The notes under the pieces were generated by a model. It ran no database searches. It saw only the letters and a program-made list of their open reading frames with translations, and was not told the origin of the DNA. A program made the position numbers and the translations under genes. DNA of 64,000 nucleotides from DAOUJI01 sp965197415 (GTDB taxonomy: Bacteria; Chloroflexota; Dehalococcoidia; Lucifugimonadales; JAGWBF01): NCBI GenBank assembly GCA_965197415.1, contig OZ240207.1, positions 868,001 to 932,000 of the forward strand, given 5' to 3'. Position 1 is the stretch's first letter; every line of letters begins with the position of its first letter. Shown in pieces: positions 15,983 through 23,626 of the stretch.

Positions 15983-17977
15983 ATGGCTCTCACCAGATTG
16001 GACCTCGGCTCTCCCACTCCCTTGGATGGAGGAAGGAACTTTGGACAGGTCGGGCCGTACCAACGCATCGACGGTACGGCCTACTTTTCAGTTGACCCGG
16101 AGAGCGAGGCAAATTCGGTCGTCACAGACCTGCGCCTGGCTCCGAGGAACTCCGACGGCCTGGTGGCCTTCAGCGCCGACTTCAGCATCCTGCAGCCCGT
16201 GGACCCCGAAAAAGGGTCCCGTCGACTGCTCCTGGACGTACTGAACAGAGGCGGTAGGACTGTCTTACGCTTCTTCAACGGCTACGATCAAGTGGCGCTG
16301 CCCCATGCTCCCATAGATCCCGGAAACGGCTTTCTTATGGAACGGGGGTTCACTGTGGTGTGGTGCGGCTGGCAGCACGACGTCCCAGACGTACGAGGCC
16401 TTATGAGGGCCCACGTGCCCCAGGCGTTGGACTCGCATGGCGACCCACTGATAGGGAAGGTCGCGGTAACGTTTCAACCCGTGGAGTTGATGCACACACA
16501 TCCCTTGTCGGACCGGCTCCACAAACCCTACTCCGCCGCCTCAATGGACGACCCCGATGCCGTGCTCACCGTCAGAGACGAGGAAGACTCACCCAGGCAG
16601 ACCATTCCCAACGAGGCATGGTCTTTCGCTTCAATCGTCGACGGTAAGCTGACACCGGACCCGGACCACATCTACATGGAGTCGGGGTTTCAACCGGGCA
16701 AGGTATACCAGGTTGTCTACAACACAGACTATGCTCCGGTGGTGGGGCTAGGTCTGCTAGCCACCAGGGACGTCGTGTCCCACCTGCGACATTCCCAGTT
16801 GGAGGCCAATCCCTGCGCAAGGAACATTGACCGGGCCTACGCGTTTGGGGCGTCCCAGAGCGGACGGTTCCTCCGAGAGTTCCTCTATCTGGGACTCAAC
16901 CAGTACGAAGAGCACAGGGTCGTATTCGAGGGGGTCATCCCCCACATCGCAGGCGGCCGTAGAGGGGAGTTCAACCAGAGGTACGGACAACCATCGTCCA
17001 TGGTGCGTCACAGCCTGGGGCATACGTTTCCCTTCACCGACTCTCTCCAGACGGACCCTGAAACGGGAGCAACAGACGGGCTGATGGCCAGGTTGGAGAA
17101 GAAAGGCGCGGCGCCCAAGGTGTTCCTGACCAACTCCTCTTCCGAATACTGGAGGGGCGACGCCGCTCTGGTCCACACTGATGTAGAAGGAGCCAAAGAC
17201 CTCGAACCTTCGGACGACGTGCGAATCTATTTGTTGGCGGGCACGCAGCACAGCCGAGGAGGCCTCTTCCTGACCGACTCCAATCCGTTGGACGGCATAC
17301 GCGCTCAACACTATTTCAACACCGTCGACTACGGGCCTTTGATGAGGGCCATGCTGGTGAATCTGGACTCGTGGGTCAGCTCCGGAACGGAGCCGCCTCT
17401 CAGCCGGCATCCCCGACTCGACCGCGGCGACCTGTTGGACGCAAGCTCCCTGGAGCCATTGTTCAGCTCCTTCCCCGCAACCGGATTTCCGGGCAGTCTG
17501 TGTCCCTTGTCCCGTATGAACTTCGGCGAAGGAGCCAACTCCGGCATAGCCTCCGAGCTTCCTCCACGCATAGGTAAGGCTTACCCATTTCTGACGCCGT
17601 CCGTGGACTCCGACGGCAACGAAACGTCAGGAATCCTGCTGCCGGATATAAGCGTGCCCCTGGCCGCATACACCGGTTGGAACCTGCGCCACCCGGAGAT
17701 AGGGGCCCCAGACCAAATACTGAGGCTAATAGGGTCCACTCTCGTATTTCCGGCAACCAAAGCCGACCGGGAAGCCTCCAATGACCCCAGGCCTTCCATC
17801 GAGGAACGCTACGACTCCCTGGAGTCCTACCTGGCGTTGGTCGAAGCAGCAGCCAGGGAGCTGGTGAAAGAACGGTTTCTGCTGAAAGAAGACGTCGCGC
17901 CGATAGTAGAGTTGGCTGCCCGCCGCTGGCGCCTGTTTTCGGGATTGTCCGCGCCGACGAGGGCTGCCCTGACATGA
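15983..17977 (+). CDS. Large alpha/beta-hydrolase domain protein
   Basis: A 664-residue protein of the large alpha/beta hydrolase domain class found in environmental bacteria. The N-terminal 200 residues are beta-rich (GPYQRIDGTAYFSVDP); the hydrolase core carries AFGASQSGRFLREFLY, which includes the nucleophile-elbow-like signature GASQSGR near residues 290-296. A later LAGTQHSRGG segment may supply the catalytic His. AAGGAGG lies five bases before ATG 15983, so I use it rather than the in-frame ATG at 15938. No signal peptide is visible. The substrate is unknown. The gene stands alone between the insertion sequence and a convergent zinc-ribbon gene. Confidence 0.8.
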   Translation: MALTRLDLGSPTPLDGGRNFGQVGPYQRIDGTAYFSVDPESEANSVVTDLRLAPRNSDGLVAFSADFSILQPVDPEKGSRRLLLDVLNRGGRTVLRFFNGYDQVALPHAPIDPGNGFLMERGFTVVWCGWQHDVPDVRGLMRAHVPQALDSHGDPLIGKVAVTFQPVELMHTHPLSDRLHKPYSAASMDDPDAVLTVRDEEDSPRQTIPNEAWSFASIVDGKLTPDPDHIYMESGFQPGKVYQVVYNTDYAPVVGLGLLATRDVVSHLRHSQLEANPCARNIDRAYAFGASQSGRFLREFLYLGLNQYEEHRVVFEGVIPHIAGGRRGEFNQRYGQPSSMVRHSLGHTFPFTDSLQTDPETGATDGLMARLEKKGAAPKVFLTNSSSEYWRGDAALVHTDVEGAKDLEPSDDVRIYLLAGTQHSRGGLFLTDSNPLDGIRAQHYFNTVDYGPLMRAMLVNLDSWVSSGTEPPLSRHPRLDRGDLLDASSLEPLFSSFPATGFPGSLCPLSRMNFGEGANSGIASELPPRIGKAYPFLTPSVDSDGNETSGILLPDISVPLAAYTGWNLRHPEIGAPDQILRLIGSTLVFPATKADREASNDPRPSIEERYDSLESYLALVEAAARELVKERFLLKEDVAPIVELAARRWRLFSGLSAPTRAALT

Positions 17978-18021
17978 GACCCCAGTGGGTGTGCGGTTAG
18001 GTTAAGGCCCTGTAGATATGC

Positions 18022-18047
18022 AGAGGGGCCTGTTTCCAGGCCCCTCT
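18022..18047. terminator. Bidirectional stem-loop between convergent genes
   Basis: AGAGGGGCCTG (18022-18032) pairs perfectly with CAGGCCCCTCT (18037-18047) across a four-base loop TTTC. It lies 45 bases after the hydrolase stop and 31 bases after the convergent zinc-ribbon stop. There is no long T-tract, so efficiency is uncertain, but position and stem strength fit a shared terminator. Confidence 0.6.
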
Positions 18048-18077
18048 CTCAGGCTTGGCGGCTTCCAGCCGTCAGGG

Positions 18078-18284
18078 TTACAAAGGACTTGGGGCCGGGC
18101 CGGACGGGGCCGCCTGCTTTTGCCGACGGAGGGGCCGGACCTGCGGGTTTCGAGCCACGGTGTCCAGCGTTTCGTGAAGGTCCCGCTGCCACCCGCAATT
18201 GAGACAGTAGACGAACTTTCCGTAATGGTCCCGGTCGGAGACTATCGCCCCCAAACATTTCGGGCAGGACTTTAGAAGCATCAT
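18078..18284 (-). CDS. Small zinc-ribbon protein
   Basis: A 68-residue protein with a four-cysteine zinc ribbon: CPKC at residues 8-11 and CLNC at about 28-31, flanked by ..KFVY, the usual beta-hairpin spacing. The C-terminal third is basic and Pro/Ala rich (RPLRRQKQAAPSGPAPSPL) and probably disordered. A GAGGTGG ribosome site precedes tandem ATG codons at 18284 and 18281. Such small ribbons bind nucleic acids or larger complexes; the specific role is unknown. A perfect consensus promoter lies about 215 bases upstream, leaving a long leader with an inverted repeat and a possible 44-codon gene. Confidence 0.75.
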   Translation of the reverse strand: MMLLKSCPKCLGAIVSDRDHYGKFVYCLNCGWQRDLHETLDTVARNPQVRPLRRQKQAAPSGPAPSPL

Positions 18285-18316
18285 GACCCCACCTCTTTTC
18301 GTGCGAGCTCGTTAGG

Positions 18317-18451
18317 TCAGGTTACGCCGGAGTGCTTTCTTCTGCCAGCGTGCTGGTCCTCAACGTAAAAAGCCCAGGCGCCCGGACCCTCCACCCTTCT
18401 TGCCGCCACAAACCGGATGTCCCAAACCTCTTTAGTTCTCCGCTCGTTCAT
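18317..18451 (-). CDS. Possible 44-residue protein in the zinc-ribbon leader
   Basis: ATG 18451 is preceded by AGGAGA eight bases away and opens a frame of 44 codons (MNERRTKEVWDIRFVAARR..., ending HSGVT) that stops 32 bases before the zinc-ribbon gene. It is basic with aromatic residues and resembles a real short protein, but one arm of an 11-base inverted repeat also lies within it, so the same bases could serve an RNA structure. No family is recognised. Confidence 0.4.
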   Translation of the reverse strand: MNERRTKEVWDIRFVAARRVEGPGAWAFYVEDQHAGRRKHSGVT

Positions 18452-18499
18452 CCGGCCTATCTCCTATTGTTCGTCCGTTTGCCTGGGCTTTACACTGGT

Positions 18500-18529
18500 A
18501 TTATAATAGTTAATATCATAAAATGTCAA
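18500..18529 (-). promoter_or_regulatory. Consensus promoter reading toward the zinc-ribbon gene
   Basis: On the minus strand TTGACA (18529-18524), an 18-base spacer and TATAAT (18505-18500) form a textbook vegetative promoter. Transcription would begin near 18493. The leader contains AAAGCCCAGGC at its 5' end (18491-18481) and the complementary GCCTGGGCTTT (18379-18369) followed by TTA, so the transcript can fold into a long-range stem that ends in a short U-run, as attenuators do. Confidence 0.7.
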
Positions 18530-18714
18530 CAGGCCAGCCTATAATCACAACTCGATCTAACAAGGTCGGAGGCCGGTGGCAGACAGGAATATGTGGACAG
18601 CTGAGGTTTCTACCGGCGCAGGTTGGGGAAATTGGCCTGAGATTATAGTATATTAGAGCATCGCGGAAGCCGCCCAACCGGAGGGCGCCCGCAGACAGCT
18701 AAGGAAAGGGAATA

Positions 18715-20013
18715 GTGACCAACAGAGAGATTTCAATATCCGCCGACCTGGATATGCTCCGCAGGCGCAACACGGAGTTGGAGCGACTGGAGCAGGACCA
18801 TAGAAGAATAGAAGGTTCCTTGGTTGACAGGAACCGGGAGTTGGAGACCCTCTTCGAGGTCGCCAACCTTCTCAGCCGGCCCGGCACGTTCCAGGAAAAA
18901 GTCTCCAGAGTGCTCGACGACCTGGCCCAAATCACCCAGGCTGATCGGGCCCTTTTCCTGGTCAAGGACGAGTACGAAGAGGGCTTGCGTCAAGCGGGAG
19001 TCGCGGGTCTCGGCAACCCGGAGCTTCGCGATAACTTGGTTCCTTTCGAAAGCGTCTCCGGCAAGGCCTTCCTTGATGGACAGCCCGTGGTCGTCGACGA
19101 CTACATCACTCACCCAGATTCGATAGCCTCCGGGATCTCCCAGGGCGTCAGGTCGGCCGTGGTGCTACCGGTCAAGGGGAGCGAGGGCATCGTCGGGGTC
19201 TTGGACGTGGTGTCAAGGGAGACCGGCTATTTCACGCCGGAGCGGGTGCGCTTTCTGACAGCGGTGGGCAGCGGCCTGGGTCTGCTGCTTGAGAACGCAC
19301 GCCTGTACGAGACATTGGAGCGGCACGCCGAAGAACTCACCCGTTCCAACACCGAGCTGGAGCAGTTCGCCTACGTGGCCTCCCATGACCTGCAGGAACC
19401 CCTCCGAATGGTGACCAGCTACGTCGAGATACTGGCCGACGAGTATCAGGATAAACTGGACGACAACGCCGACAGGTACATCGGTTACGCTGTGGACGGC
19501 GCCAAGAGAATGAAGGCTCTCATTGACGACCTGCTGGCATACTCAAGGCTCAGTTCGGGTGGCAACAAGTTCGAGAACACGGACTGCAATCACGTAGTCG
19601 ACCGGGTGGTAGAGGCGCTGAACGCCTCCATCACCGAGACGGGGGCCTCCTGCAACTCCGGAAGCCTGCCCACCGTCAAGGGAGACGGCATGCAGCTGCA
19701 CCAGCTGTTCCAGAATCTGATTTCCAACGGCATCAAGTTCCGGTCCCATGAGACGCCTAGAATCGACGTCTCAGCCCAACGGGAAGGCGAACACTGGCTC
19801 TTTGCAATCAAGGACAACGGGATCGGGATAGCTCCCCGTCACCACGAACAGATATTCCAGATGTTCCAGAGACTGCACCACAGAGGAGAATATCCGGGGA
19901 CTGGGGTGGGGTTGGCCGTATCCGCTAAGATAGTCCAGCGTCACGGCGGGACTATCTGGGTGGACTCGGACGAAGGCAAAGGTACCACTGTATATTTCAC
20001 AATTCCGGCTTGA
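18715..20013 (+). CDS. Sensor histidine kinase with GAF domain
   Basis: A 432-residue soluble kinase. Residues about 1-40 are coiled coil, 40-195 a GAF sensory domain (ETLFEVANLLSRPGTFQEKV...RALFLVKDEYEEGL), and 205-290 a HisKA dimerisation domain with the phospho-acceptor His 224 in VASHDLQEPLRMV. The HATPase domain follows with N-box NLISNGIKF, G1 DNGIGIAP, GTGVGLAVS and G2 GKGTTVYF. The architecture resembles phytochrome-type cytoplasmic kinases without the chromophore domain. The start is GTG with AAGGAAAGG upstream. A single-domain response regulator follows by 13 bases and is the expected partner. The signal is unknown. Confidence 0.92.
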   Translation: MTNREISISADLDMLRRRNTELERLEQDHRRIEGSLVDRNRELETLFEVANLLSRPGTFQEKVSRVLDDLAQITQADRALFLVKDEYEEGLRQAGVAGLGNPELRDNLVPFESVSGKAFLDGQPVVVDDYITHPDSIASGISQGVRSAVVLPVKGSEGIVGVLDVVSRETGYFTPERVRFLTAVGSGLGLLLENARLYETLERHAEELTRSNTELEQFAYVASHDLQEPLRMVTSYVEILADEYQDKLDDNADRYIGYAVDGAKRMKALIDDLLAYSRLSSGGNKFENTDCNHVVDRVVEALNASITETGASCNSGSLPTVKGDGMQLHQLFQNLISNGIKFRSHETPRIDVSAQREGEHWLFAIKDNGIGIAPRHHEQIFQMFQRLHHRGEYPGTGVGLAVSAKIVQRHGGTIWVDSDEGKGTTVYFTIPA

Positions 20014-20026
20014 AGGGAGGTGAGTC

Positions 20027-20470
20027 GTGGGAACTCTTGATACACCTATCGAAGTGCTGTTGGTTGAGGACAATCCAGGCGACGTGGAACTGGTGGAACG
20101 TGCGGTGAGAAACTCCGATTTCCATCTCAACATGACCGTCGCCATGGACGGGGAAGAGGCTATGACTGTCCTGCGGCAGGAAGGAGACTACGCCGATTCA
20201 CCTCGCCCGGATCTGGTGCTTCTGGACCTGAACCTCCCAAAGAAGGACGGTCGGCAGGTGCTGTCCGACATCAGGTCGGACCCCGAGTTGAAGAACCTTC
20301 TTGTCGTAGTCCTCACCAGTTCCCCCACCCAGGAAGACCTGCTGAAAGCCTATGACCTCCACAGCAACGGTTATGTAAGCAAGCCCGTTGACTCAAAGGC
20401 GTTCGATTCCGTTGTGAAGGACGTACTCAACTACTGGTTCAATGTCTCCCGTCTCCCCAGGAACAACTAG
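20027..20470 (+). CDS. Single-domain response regulator (Rcp1-like)
   Basis: A 147-residue receiver domain without an output domain. The acidic pocket is in LLVEDNPGDVELVERA, the phospho-acceptor is Asp 67 in LVLLDLNLPKKDG, and the switch residues are in VVLTSS and SKPVD. This is the Rcp1 type that typically partners phytochrome-like kinases such as the one encoded 13 bases upstream. AAGGGAGGTGA precedes the GTG start, an unusually strong ribosome site. Without an output domain it probably acts by protein binding or as a phosphorelay intermediate. Confidence 0.93.
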   Translation: MGTLDTPIEVLLVEDNPGDVELVERAVRNSDFHLNMTVAMDGEEAMTVLRQEGDYADSPRPDLVLLDLNLPKKDGRQVLSDIRSDPELKNLLVVVLTSSPTQEDLLKAYDLHSNGYVSKPVDSKAFDSVVKDVLNYWFNVSRLPRNN

Positions 20471-20530
20471 GGGGCGGAGACCTGGCGTTCGCCTCTGAAA
20501 ATCCATCATATCCACTAGGAGGAAGAAAGA

Positions 20531-20764
20531 ATGACGACTGAACACACCTACAAGATCATCGAGCTGGTGGGGTCCTCGCCCGACGGGTTGGAGAGCGCCA
20601 TCGAAAACGCCATATCCAGAGCCGGTGCGACTCTTAAGGGTCTGGACTGGTTTGAGGTCCGTGAAATCCGAGGAGCCATCAGCGAAGGGAAGATCGGCTG
20701 GTACCAGGTGAAACTGGGAATCGGCTTCCGTGTGTTGGACCCAGCCGACCTGCAGCGGGAGTAA
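20531..20764 (+). CDS. Dodecin family flavin-binding protein
   Basis: A 77-residue dodecin. The family pattern is plain: YKIIELVGSSPDG, SAIENAISRAGATLKGLDWFEV with the flavin-stacking Trp, then the IGWYQVKLGIGFRV strand. Dodecins assemble into hollow dodecamers that store or buffer flavins. AGGAGGAAAG precedes the ATG. It lies 60 bases behind the response regulator and may share its transcript, which would link flavin storage to the two-component system; that link is only positional. Confidence 0.92.
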   Translation: MTTEHTYKIIELVGSSPDGLESAIENAISRAGATLKGLDWFEVREIRGAISEGKIGWYQVKLGIGFRVLDPADLQRE

Positions 20765-21108
20765 TCCGCCCCGCGAGGTCCACACGCTTAGTCAACCCAA
20801 GGCCCAGCCCCGGTCCGCCGCCCAGTCTCTGCGGCAGATGTGGGGCTGGGCGCTAACTCGTTGCCGACCAGAGCGGCGGCAAGCGCCCGCCTTTCTTTCA
20901 TCTCCACCTGGGGTCGGATGCAACTCCCTGGGCCCCAGTGTGCGAAACCACACCCGGAGCGGCATCATTCCCTTATAGCCCATAGCCCGAATGTTGCCGA
21001 CGGATTACGTTAGCGTTGCCTATATGTAATCCCGACAACAAATCTCTTTCCTATATTCCTGCCCTGCCCCAGAAGGCCGCAGCATCCTCCCCGCAATCCG
21101 GTAACCGT
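20765..21108. other. Intergenic region with a G+C-rich stem
   Basis: No gene is supported. GCCCAGCCCC at 20802-20811 pairs perfectly with GGGGCTGGGC at 20842-20851, with a smaller CCGCCGC/GCGGCA hairpin inside the loop; this sits 38 bases after the dodecin stop and may end that transcript, though no T-tract follows. The rest up to the Pho-type repeats shows nothing clear. Confidence 0.45.
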
Positions 21109-21152
21109 CCTTAACCAAACCTTAAACCCAGGATAATCTCCCGTTAACTGAC
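21109..21152 (+). promoter_or_regulatory. Pho-box-like 11-bp direct repeat array
   Basis: Four 11-base units begin at 21109, 21120, 21131 and 21142: CCTTAACCAAA, CCTTAAACCCA, GGATAATCTCC, CGTTAACTGAC. TTAA recurs at 21111, 21122 and 21144, with ATAA at 21133, exactly one helical turn apart. A related GGTAACC at 21100 may be a fifth, off-phase unit. PhoB/PhoP-type regulators bind such head-to-tail 11-bp repeats. The array lies 60 bases before the MgsA-like gene. Confidence 0.7.
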
Positions 21153-21211
21153 TTGGGCCATGCTGGGATTGGCTCCATGAACGCAATAGGGGCCTTTGAA
21201 AGGGGGAGGAT

Positions 21212-21886
21212 GTGAGGAACGAGTACACAGACTTCCTGGGCAGTGCCGGGCTTCCGGTTCTCAGGATCGCGCTGTTGGCCTCGGACGATATCCGAGAAGC
21301 TCTGTACGGATTGCTTGGCTGCCATCTCCATCTGCTCAGGCGCGCAACGCTGGTGGCGCCCCAAGCTACGGCCATTCTATGTGAAGCTAGATTCGGTCTC
21401 TCGATAAGCTGGATTAACCGAGGCCTGTCGGGAGGCGTAAGCCACGTGGCCGAGCTTGTGGCGGAAAAGAGTTTGGACGCAGTCATATTTCTCCGGGACT
21501 CCGACAACACCGCGTTCGACGACCCCGACGGAGATCGCCTGTTGAGGGTTTGCGACAACCGCCAGGTCCCGGTGGCGACCAACGCCGCCACAGCCCATGC
21601 CCTGCTTCCCCACCTGGAACGCTCCGAATGCGCCATCGGGCTTCCTTTGTTCAACGACGACGGGGCAATATATGGGGTGTGCTCCAACCAGAATGTCTTG
21701 CCAGAGACGGACCGACTGTCGTCGGACCCGCGCAGTCTGATGATAGCTTCTCTGGAGACCAAAACGGTCTCCAGAACGCGAAGGCGGCTCGCCAAGTCCT
21801 ACATGCCCACCCAAAGCTCCGTTGCTTTTGGGAGAGGTCGGCAACGACTAGGGTGGGCTTTTAATGTTCCGTTAACGCCGCCTTAA
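21212..21886 (+). CDS. Methylglyoxal-synthase-like protein, catalytic residues lost
   Basis: A 224-residue protein whose first 150 residues follow the methylglyoxal synthase fold: IALLASDD, GLSGGVSHVAELVAEKSLDAVIF, DDPDGDRLLRVCDNRQVPVATNAATA. Compared with the E. coli enzyme from memory, the catalytic Asp of GGDQQ is Val here (GGVSH), the phosphate-binding TGTTG loop is replaced by APQATA, and the His before DPD is Asp. It therefore probably does not make methylglyoxal. A C-terminal extension of about 75 residues is unrecognised. The GTG start follows GGGGGAGG. Pho-type repeats precede it, and its 3' end overlaps the repeat array of pstS. Confidence 0.75.
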   Translation: MRNEYTDFLGSAGLPVLRIALLASDDIREALYGLLGCHLHLLRRATLVAPQATAILCEARFGLSISWINRGLSGGVSHVAELVAEKSLDAVIFLRDSDNTAFDDPDGDRLLRVCDNRQVPVATNAATAHALLPHLERSECAIGLPLFNDDGAIYGVCSNQNVLPETDRLSSDPRSLMIASLETKTVSRTRRRLAKSYMPTQSSVAFGRGRQRLGWAFNVPLTPP

Positions 21887-21913
21887 TCAAGCGTTAAGCC
21901 GTCGTTAACCAAC
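21859..21913 (+). promoter_or_regulatory. Pho-box-like 11-bp direct repeat array before pstS
   Basis: Five 11-base units start at 21859, 21870, 21881, 21892 and 21903; TTAA occurs at 21861, 21872, 21883, 21894 and 21905 with exact 11-base spacing. The best units are CGTTAACGCCG, CGTTAAGCCGT and CGTTAACCAAC. The array overlaps the last codons of the upstream gene and ends 51 bases before the pstS start. It matches the expected layout of PhoB-type operator repeats. Confidence 0.8.
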
Positions 21914-21964
21914 CGATCTTAAGGTAGCAACTGGCAAAAAATAAAGGAGGGATGTACACACAGA

Positions 21965-22921
21965 ATGCTAGCAAACTCCGTTTCCAGTATACGTCGCGCC
22001 TTCGTTTTCGTCCCCATCGCCATGGCGCTTGTCCTCCTCTCTGCCGCGTGCGGAGAGGATGATGCGCCAACAACGACCGAGAAACTGTCGGGCATCATCG
22101 AGATAGACGGCTCCTCCACTGTAGCCCCGGTCTCCCAGGCCGTCGCTGAAGAGTTCCAGAAGGTCCACTCCAACGTCAGACCCGTCGTGGGCGTCTCGGG
22201 GACCGGCGCAGGATTTAAGCGCTTCACCGCCGGCGAGACCGACATCTCCGACGCTTCCCGGCCCATAAAGTCTTCCGAGGCCGAAGCCGCAGCCGCCAAC
22301 GGCGTCGAATACTTCGAACTCAAGGTTGGAACCGACGGACTCTCCGTTATGGTCAACCCAGACAACCACTTCGTTGACTGCCTCACCGTTGGAGAGCTCA
22401 AGGCCATCTGGGAACCCGGCTCCAGCGTCTCCACCTGGAAGGACGTAAGGTCCGAATGGCCTGACGATGAAATCCGTCTGTACGGTCCCGGAACAGACTC
22501 CGGCACTTTCGACTACTTCACCGAAGAGATAGTCGGAGAAGCCCGTAAGTCCCGCGCCGACTTCACTCCCTCAGAGGACGACAACGTCCTGGTGCTGGGA
22601 ATCTACGGCGACAAGAACTCCCTGGGATACTTCGGCTACGCCTACTACATCGAGAACCAGGACAAACTCAAGGTAGTGGCCGTCGATAACGGAGACGGCT
22701 GCGTCGCCCCTTCCGCCGCGACAATTGAGGACGGGTCCTACACGCCTCTTGCCCGTCCGCTCTTCATCTACGTGAACAAGAAGAGCCTGGAGCGCCCAGA
22801 GGTCAAAGCCTTCGTGGAGTTCTACATGACCGACGGCCCCGACTTGGTCCGGGAAGTCGGATACGAGGCCGAGGCCCCTGAGACCTACCAGGAAAACCTG
22901 GCAATGATCAAACTACGCTGA
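21965..22921 (+). CDS. pstS: Phosphate ABC transporter substrate-binding lipoprotein
   Basis: A 318-residue PstS. A lipoprotein signal with lipobox LLSAAC (Cys 29) anchors it outside the membrane. Ligand-loop motifs are GSSTVAPVSQAV, GVSGTGAGFKRF with DISDASRPI, and GPGTDSGTFDYF, which bind phosphate. AAAGGAGG ends 14 bases before the ATG, a longer gap than usual; no better in-frame start exists. Five Pho-type repeats precede the gene, so induction under phosphate starvation is likely. The permease and ATPase genes (pstC, pstA, pstB) do not follow, so this is an orphan or the rest lies elsewhere. Confidence 0.94.
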   Translation: MLANSVSSIRRAFVFVPIAMALVLLSAACGEDDAPTTTEKLSGIIEIDGSSTVAPVSQAVAEEFQKVHSNVRPVVGVSGTGAGFKRFTAGETDISDASRPIKSSEAEAAAANGVEYFELKVGTDGLSVMVNPDNHFVDCLTVGELKAIWEPGSSVSTWKDVRSEWPDDEIRLYGPGTDSGTFDYFTEEIVGEARKSRADFTPSEDDNVLVLGIYGDKNSLGYFGYAYYIENQDKLKVVAVDNGDGCVAPSAATIEDGSYTPLARPLFIYVNKKSLERPEVKAFVEFYMTDGPDLVREVGYEAEAPETYQENLAMIKLR

Positions 22922-23158
22922 TTCAACCCCTTCCAGGGGACGGCGGCTCCACTGAGTTTACCCTCTCCAGCAGCGGACGCCGCTCCCCTGGGTCGGCCAA
23001 ACTTGGCCCCAGCCGCCGCCGCACCACCCATAGCGGCTCTCTCGCCACCGCCAACCGGCGCCAAAAAGACATGTGGGGACCCTACGCCCCGGTAGTTATA
23101 CTCAACGAAAACCCAGTCTAAACCGTGTAAACTGCCTAGGCGAATCTCTACAAAAGTA
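22922..23158. other. Intergenic region after pstS
   Basis: No gene is seen. A short hairpin CCCCT-TCC-AGGGG (22927-22939) follows the pstS stop by six bases and may be a weak terminator. The arm AACCGTGTA at 23121-23129 is the distal half of an inverted repeat shared with the next promoter. Confidence 0.4.
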
Positions 23159-23187
23159 TTGACACTGATACACGGTTAGTGTAGATT
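23121..23187 (+). promoter_or_regulatory. Promoter of the Bfd-like gene with spaced inverted repeat
   Basis: TTGACA (23159-23164), a 17-base spacer and TAGATT (23182-23187) form a good promoter. AACCGTGTA at 23121-23129 and its exact complement TACACGGTT at 23169-23177 lie 48 bases apart centre to centre, with the second arm inside the spacer. That suits a regulator that binds both arms, possibly iron-responsive given the genes, though the sites do not look like classical Fur boxes. Confidence 0.6.
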
Positions 23188-23231
23188 AACCGCCTCGCAT
23201 TGGACAAGCTTGGGCAGTTGAGGGCTACGAC

Positions 23232-23516
23232 TTGTATTTGTGCGTGTGCAAAGGCATCAAGGTCTCCGATGCAGTCCAATTGACTCGGTTGGGGATCGAT
23301 ACCCCCGAAGCGCTGATGGACGCGTTCGGCTTCGACGACAGTGACTCCTGCGGCAGATGCTCCACATACATCAACGAGCTTTCCAGGCTGGTAAAAATAG
23401 AGACCAACAATGCTCTGGTTGGCCGTCAGGAACCCCAACCGTCACCGACACCGCAAACTCCAATCCGGGGACGCCACGTCTGGAGCCGCCTTAGTTGGTC
23501 GTCAAAGAGTTCATAA
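23232..23516 (+). CDS. Bacterioferritin-associated ferredoxin-like [2Fe-2S] protein
   Basis: A 94-residue protein whose first 55 residues match the BFD-like fold: C4-x-C6 at the start (LCVCKGI) and C40-x2-C43 (SCGRCSTY) bind a [2Fe-2S] cluster. BFD reduces the core iron of bacterioferritin so that it can be released. The C-terminal 40 residues (QEPQPSPTPQTP...) are Pro-rich and probably disordered, longer than in classical Bfd. The start is TTG, chosen because it places the first Cys at residue 4 as in the family. A bacterioferritin gene follows on the same strand. Confidence 0.85.
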   Translation: MYLCVCKGIKVSDAVQLTRLGIDTPEALMDAFGFDDSDSCGRCSTYINELSRLVKIETNNALVGRQEPQPSPTPQTPIRGRHVWSRLSWSSKSS

Positions 23517-23570
23517 GACCTCCCCGCGCCCCAGTTTCCCTCCTCCCAACCGGCTCCCGAATCGACATGC

Positions 23571-23576
23571 TAAAAT
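23571..23576 (+). promoter_or_regulatory. Probable extended -10 of bacterioferritin
   Basis: TGC-TAAAAT (23568-23576) has the extended -10 form and lies 50 bases before the bacterioferritin ATG. No strong -35 is visible, as is common for extended -10 promoters. It suggests separate transcription from the ferredoxin gene. Confidence 0.4.
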
Positions 23577-23626
23577 CCCCGCGCTTGGCAGAGTCATGCG
23601 TCTGTTGAATTAAAGGAGACCCGTAC

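Noticed and set aside
20792..20983. 63-codon minus-strand frame after dodecin
   Set aside because: It is composed largely of the G+C-rich stem region and has no recognisable protein character.
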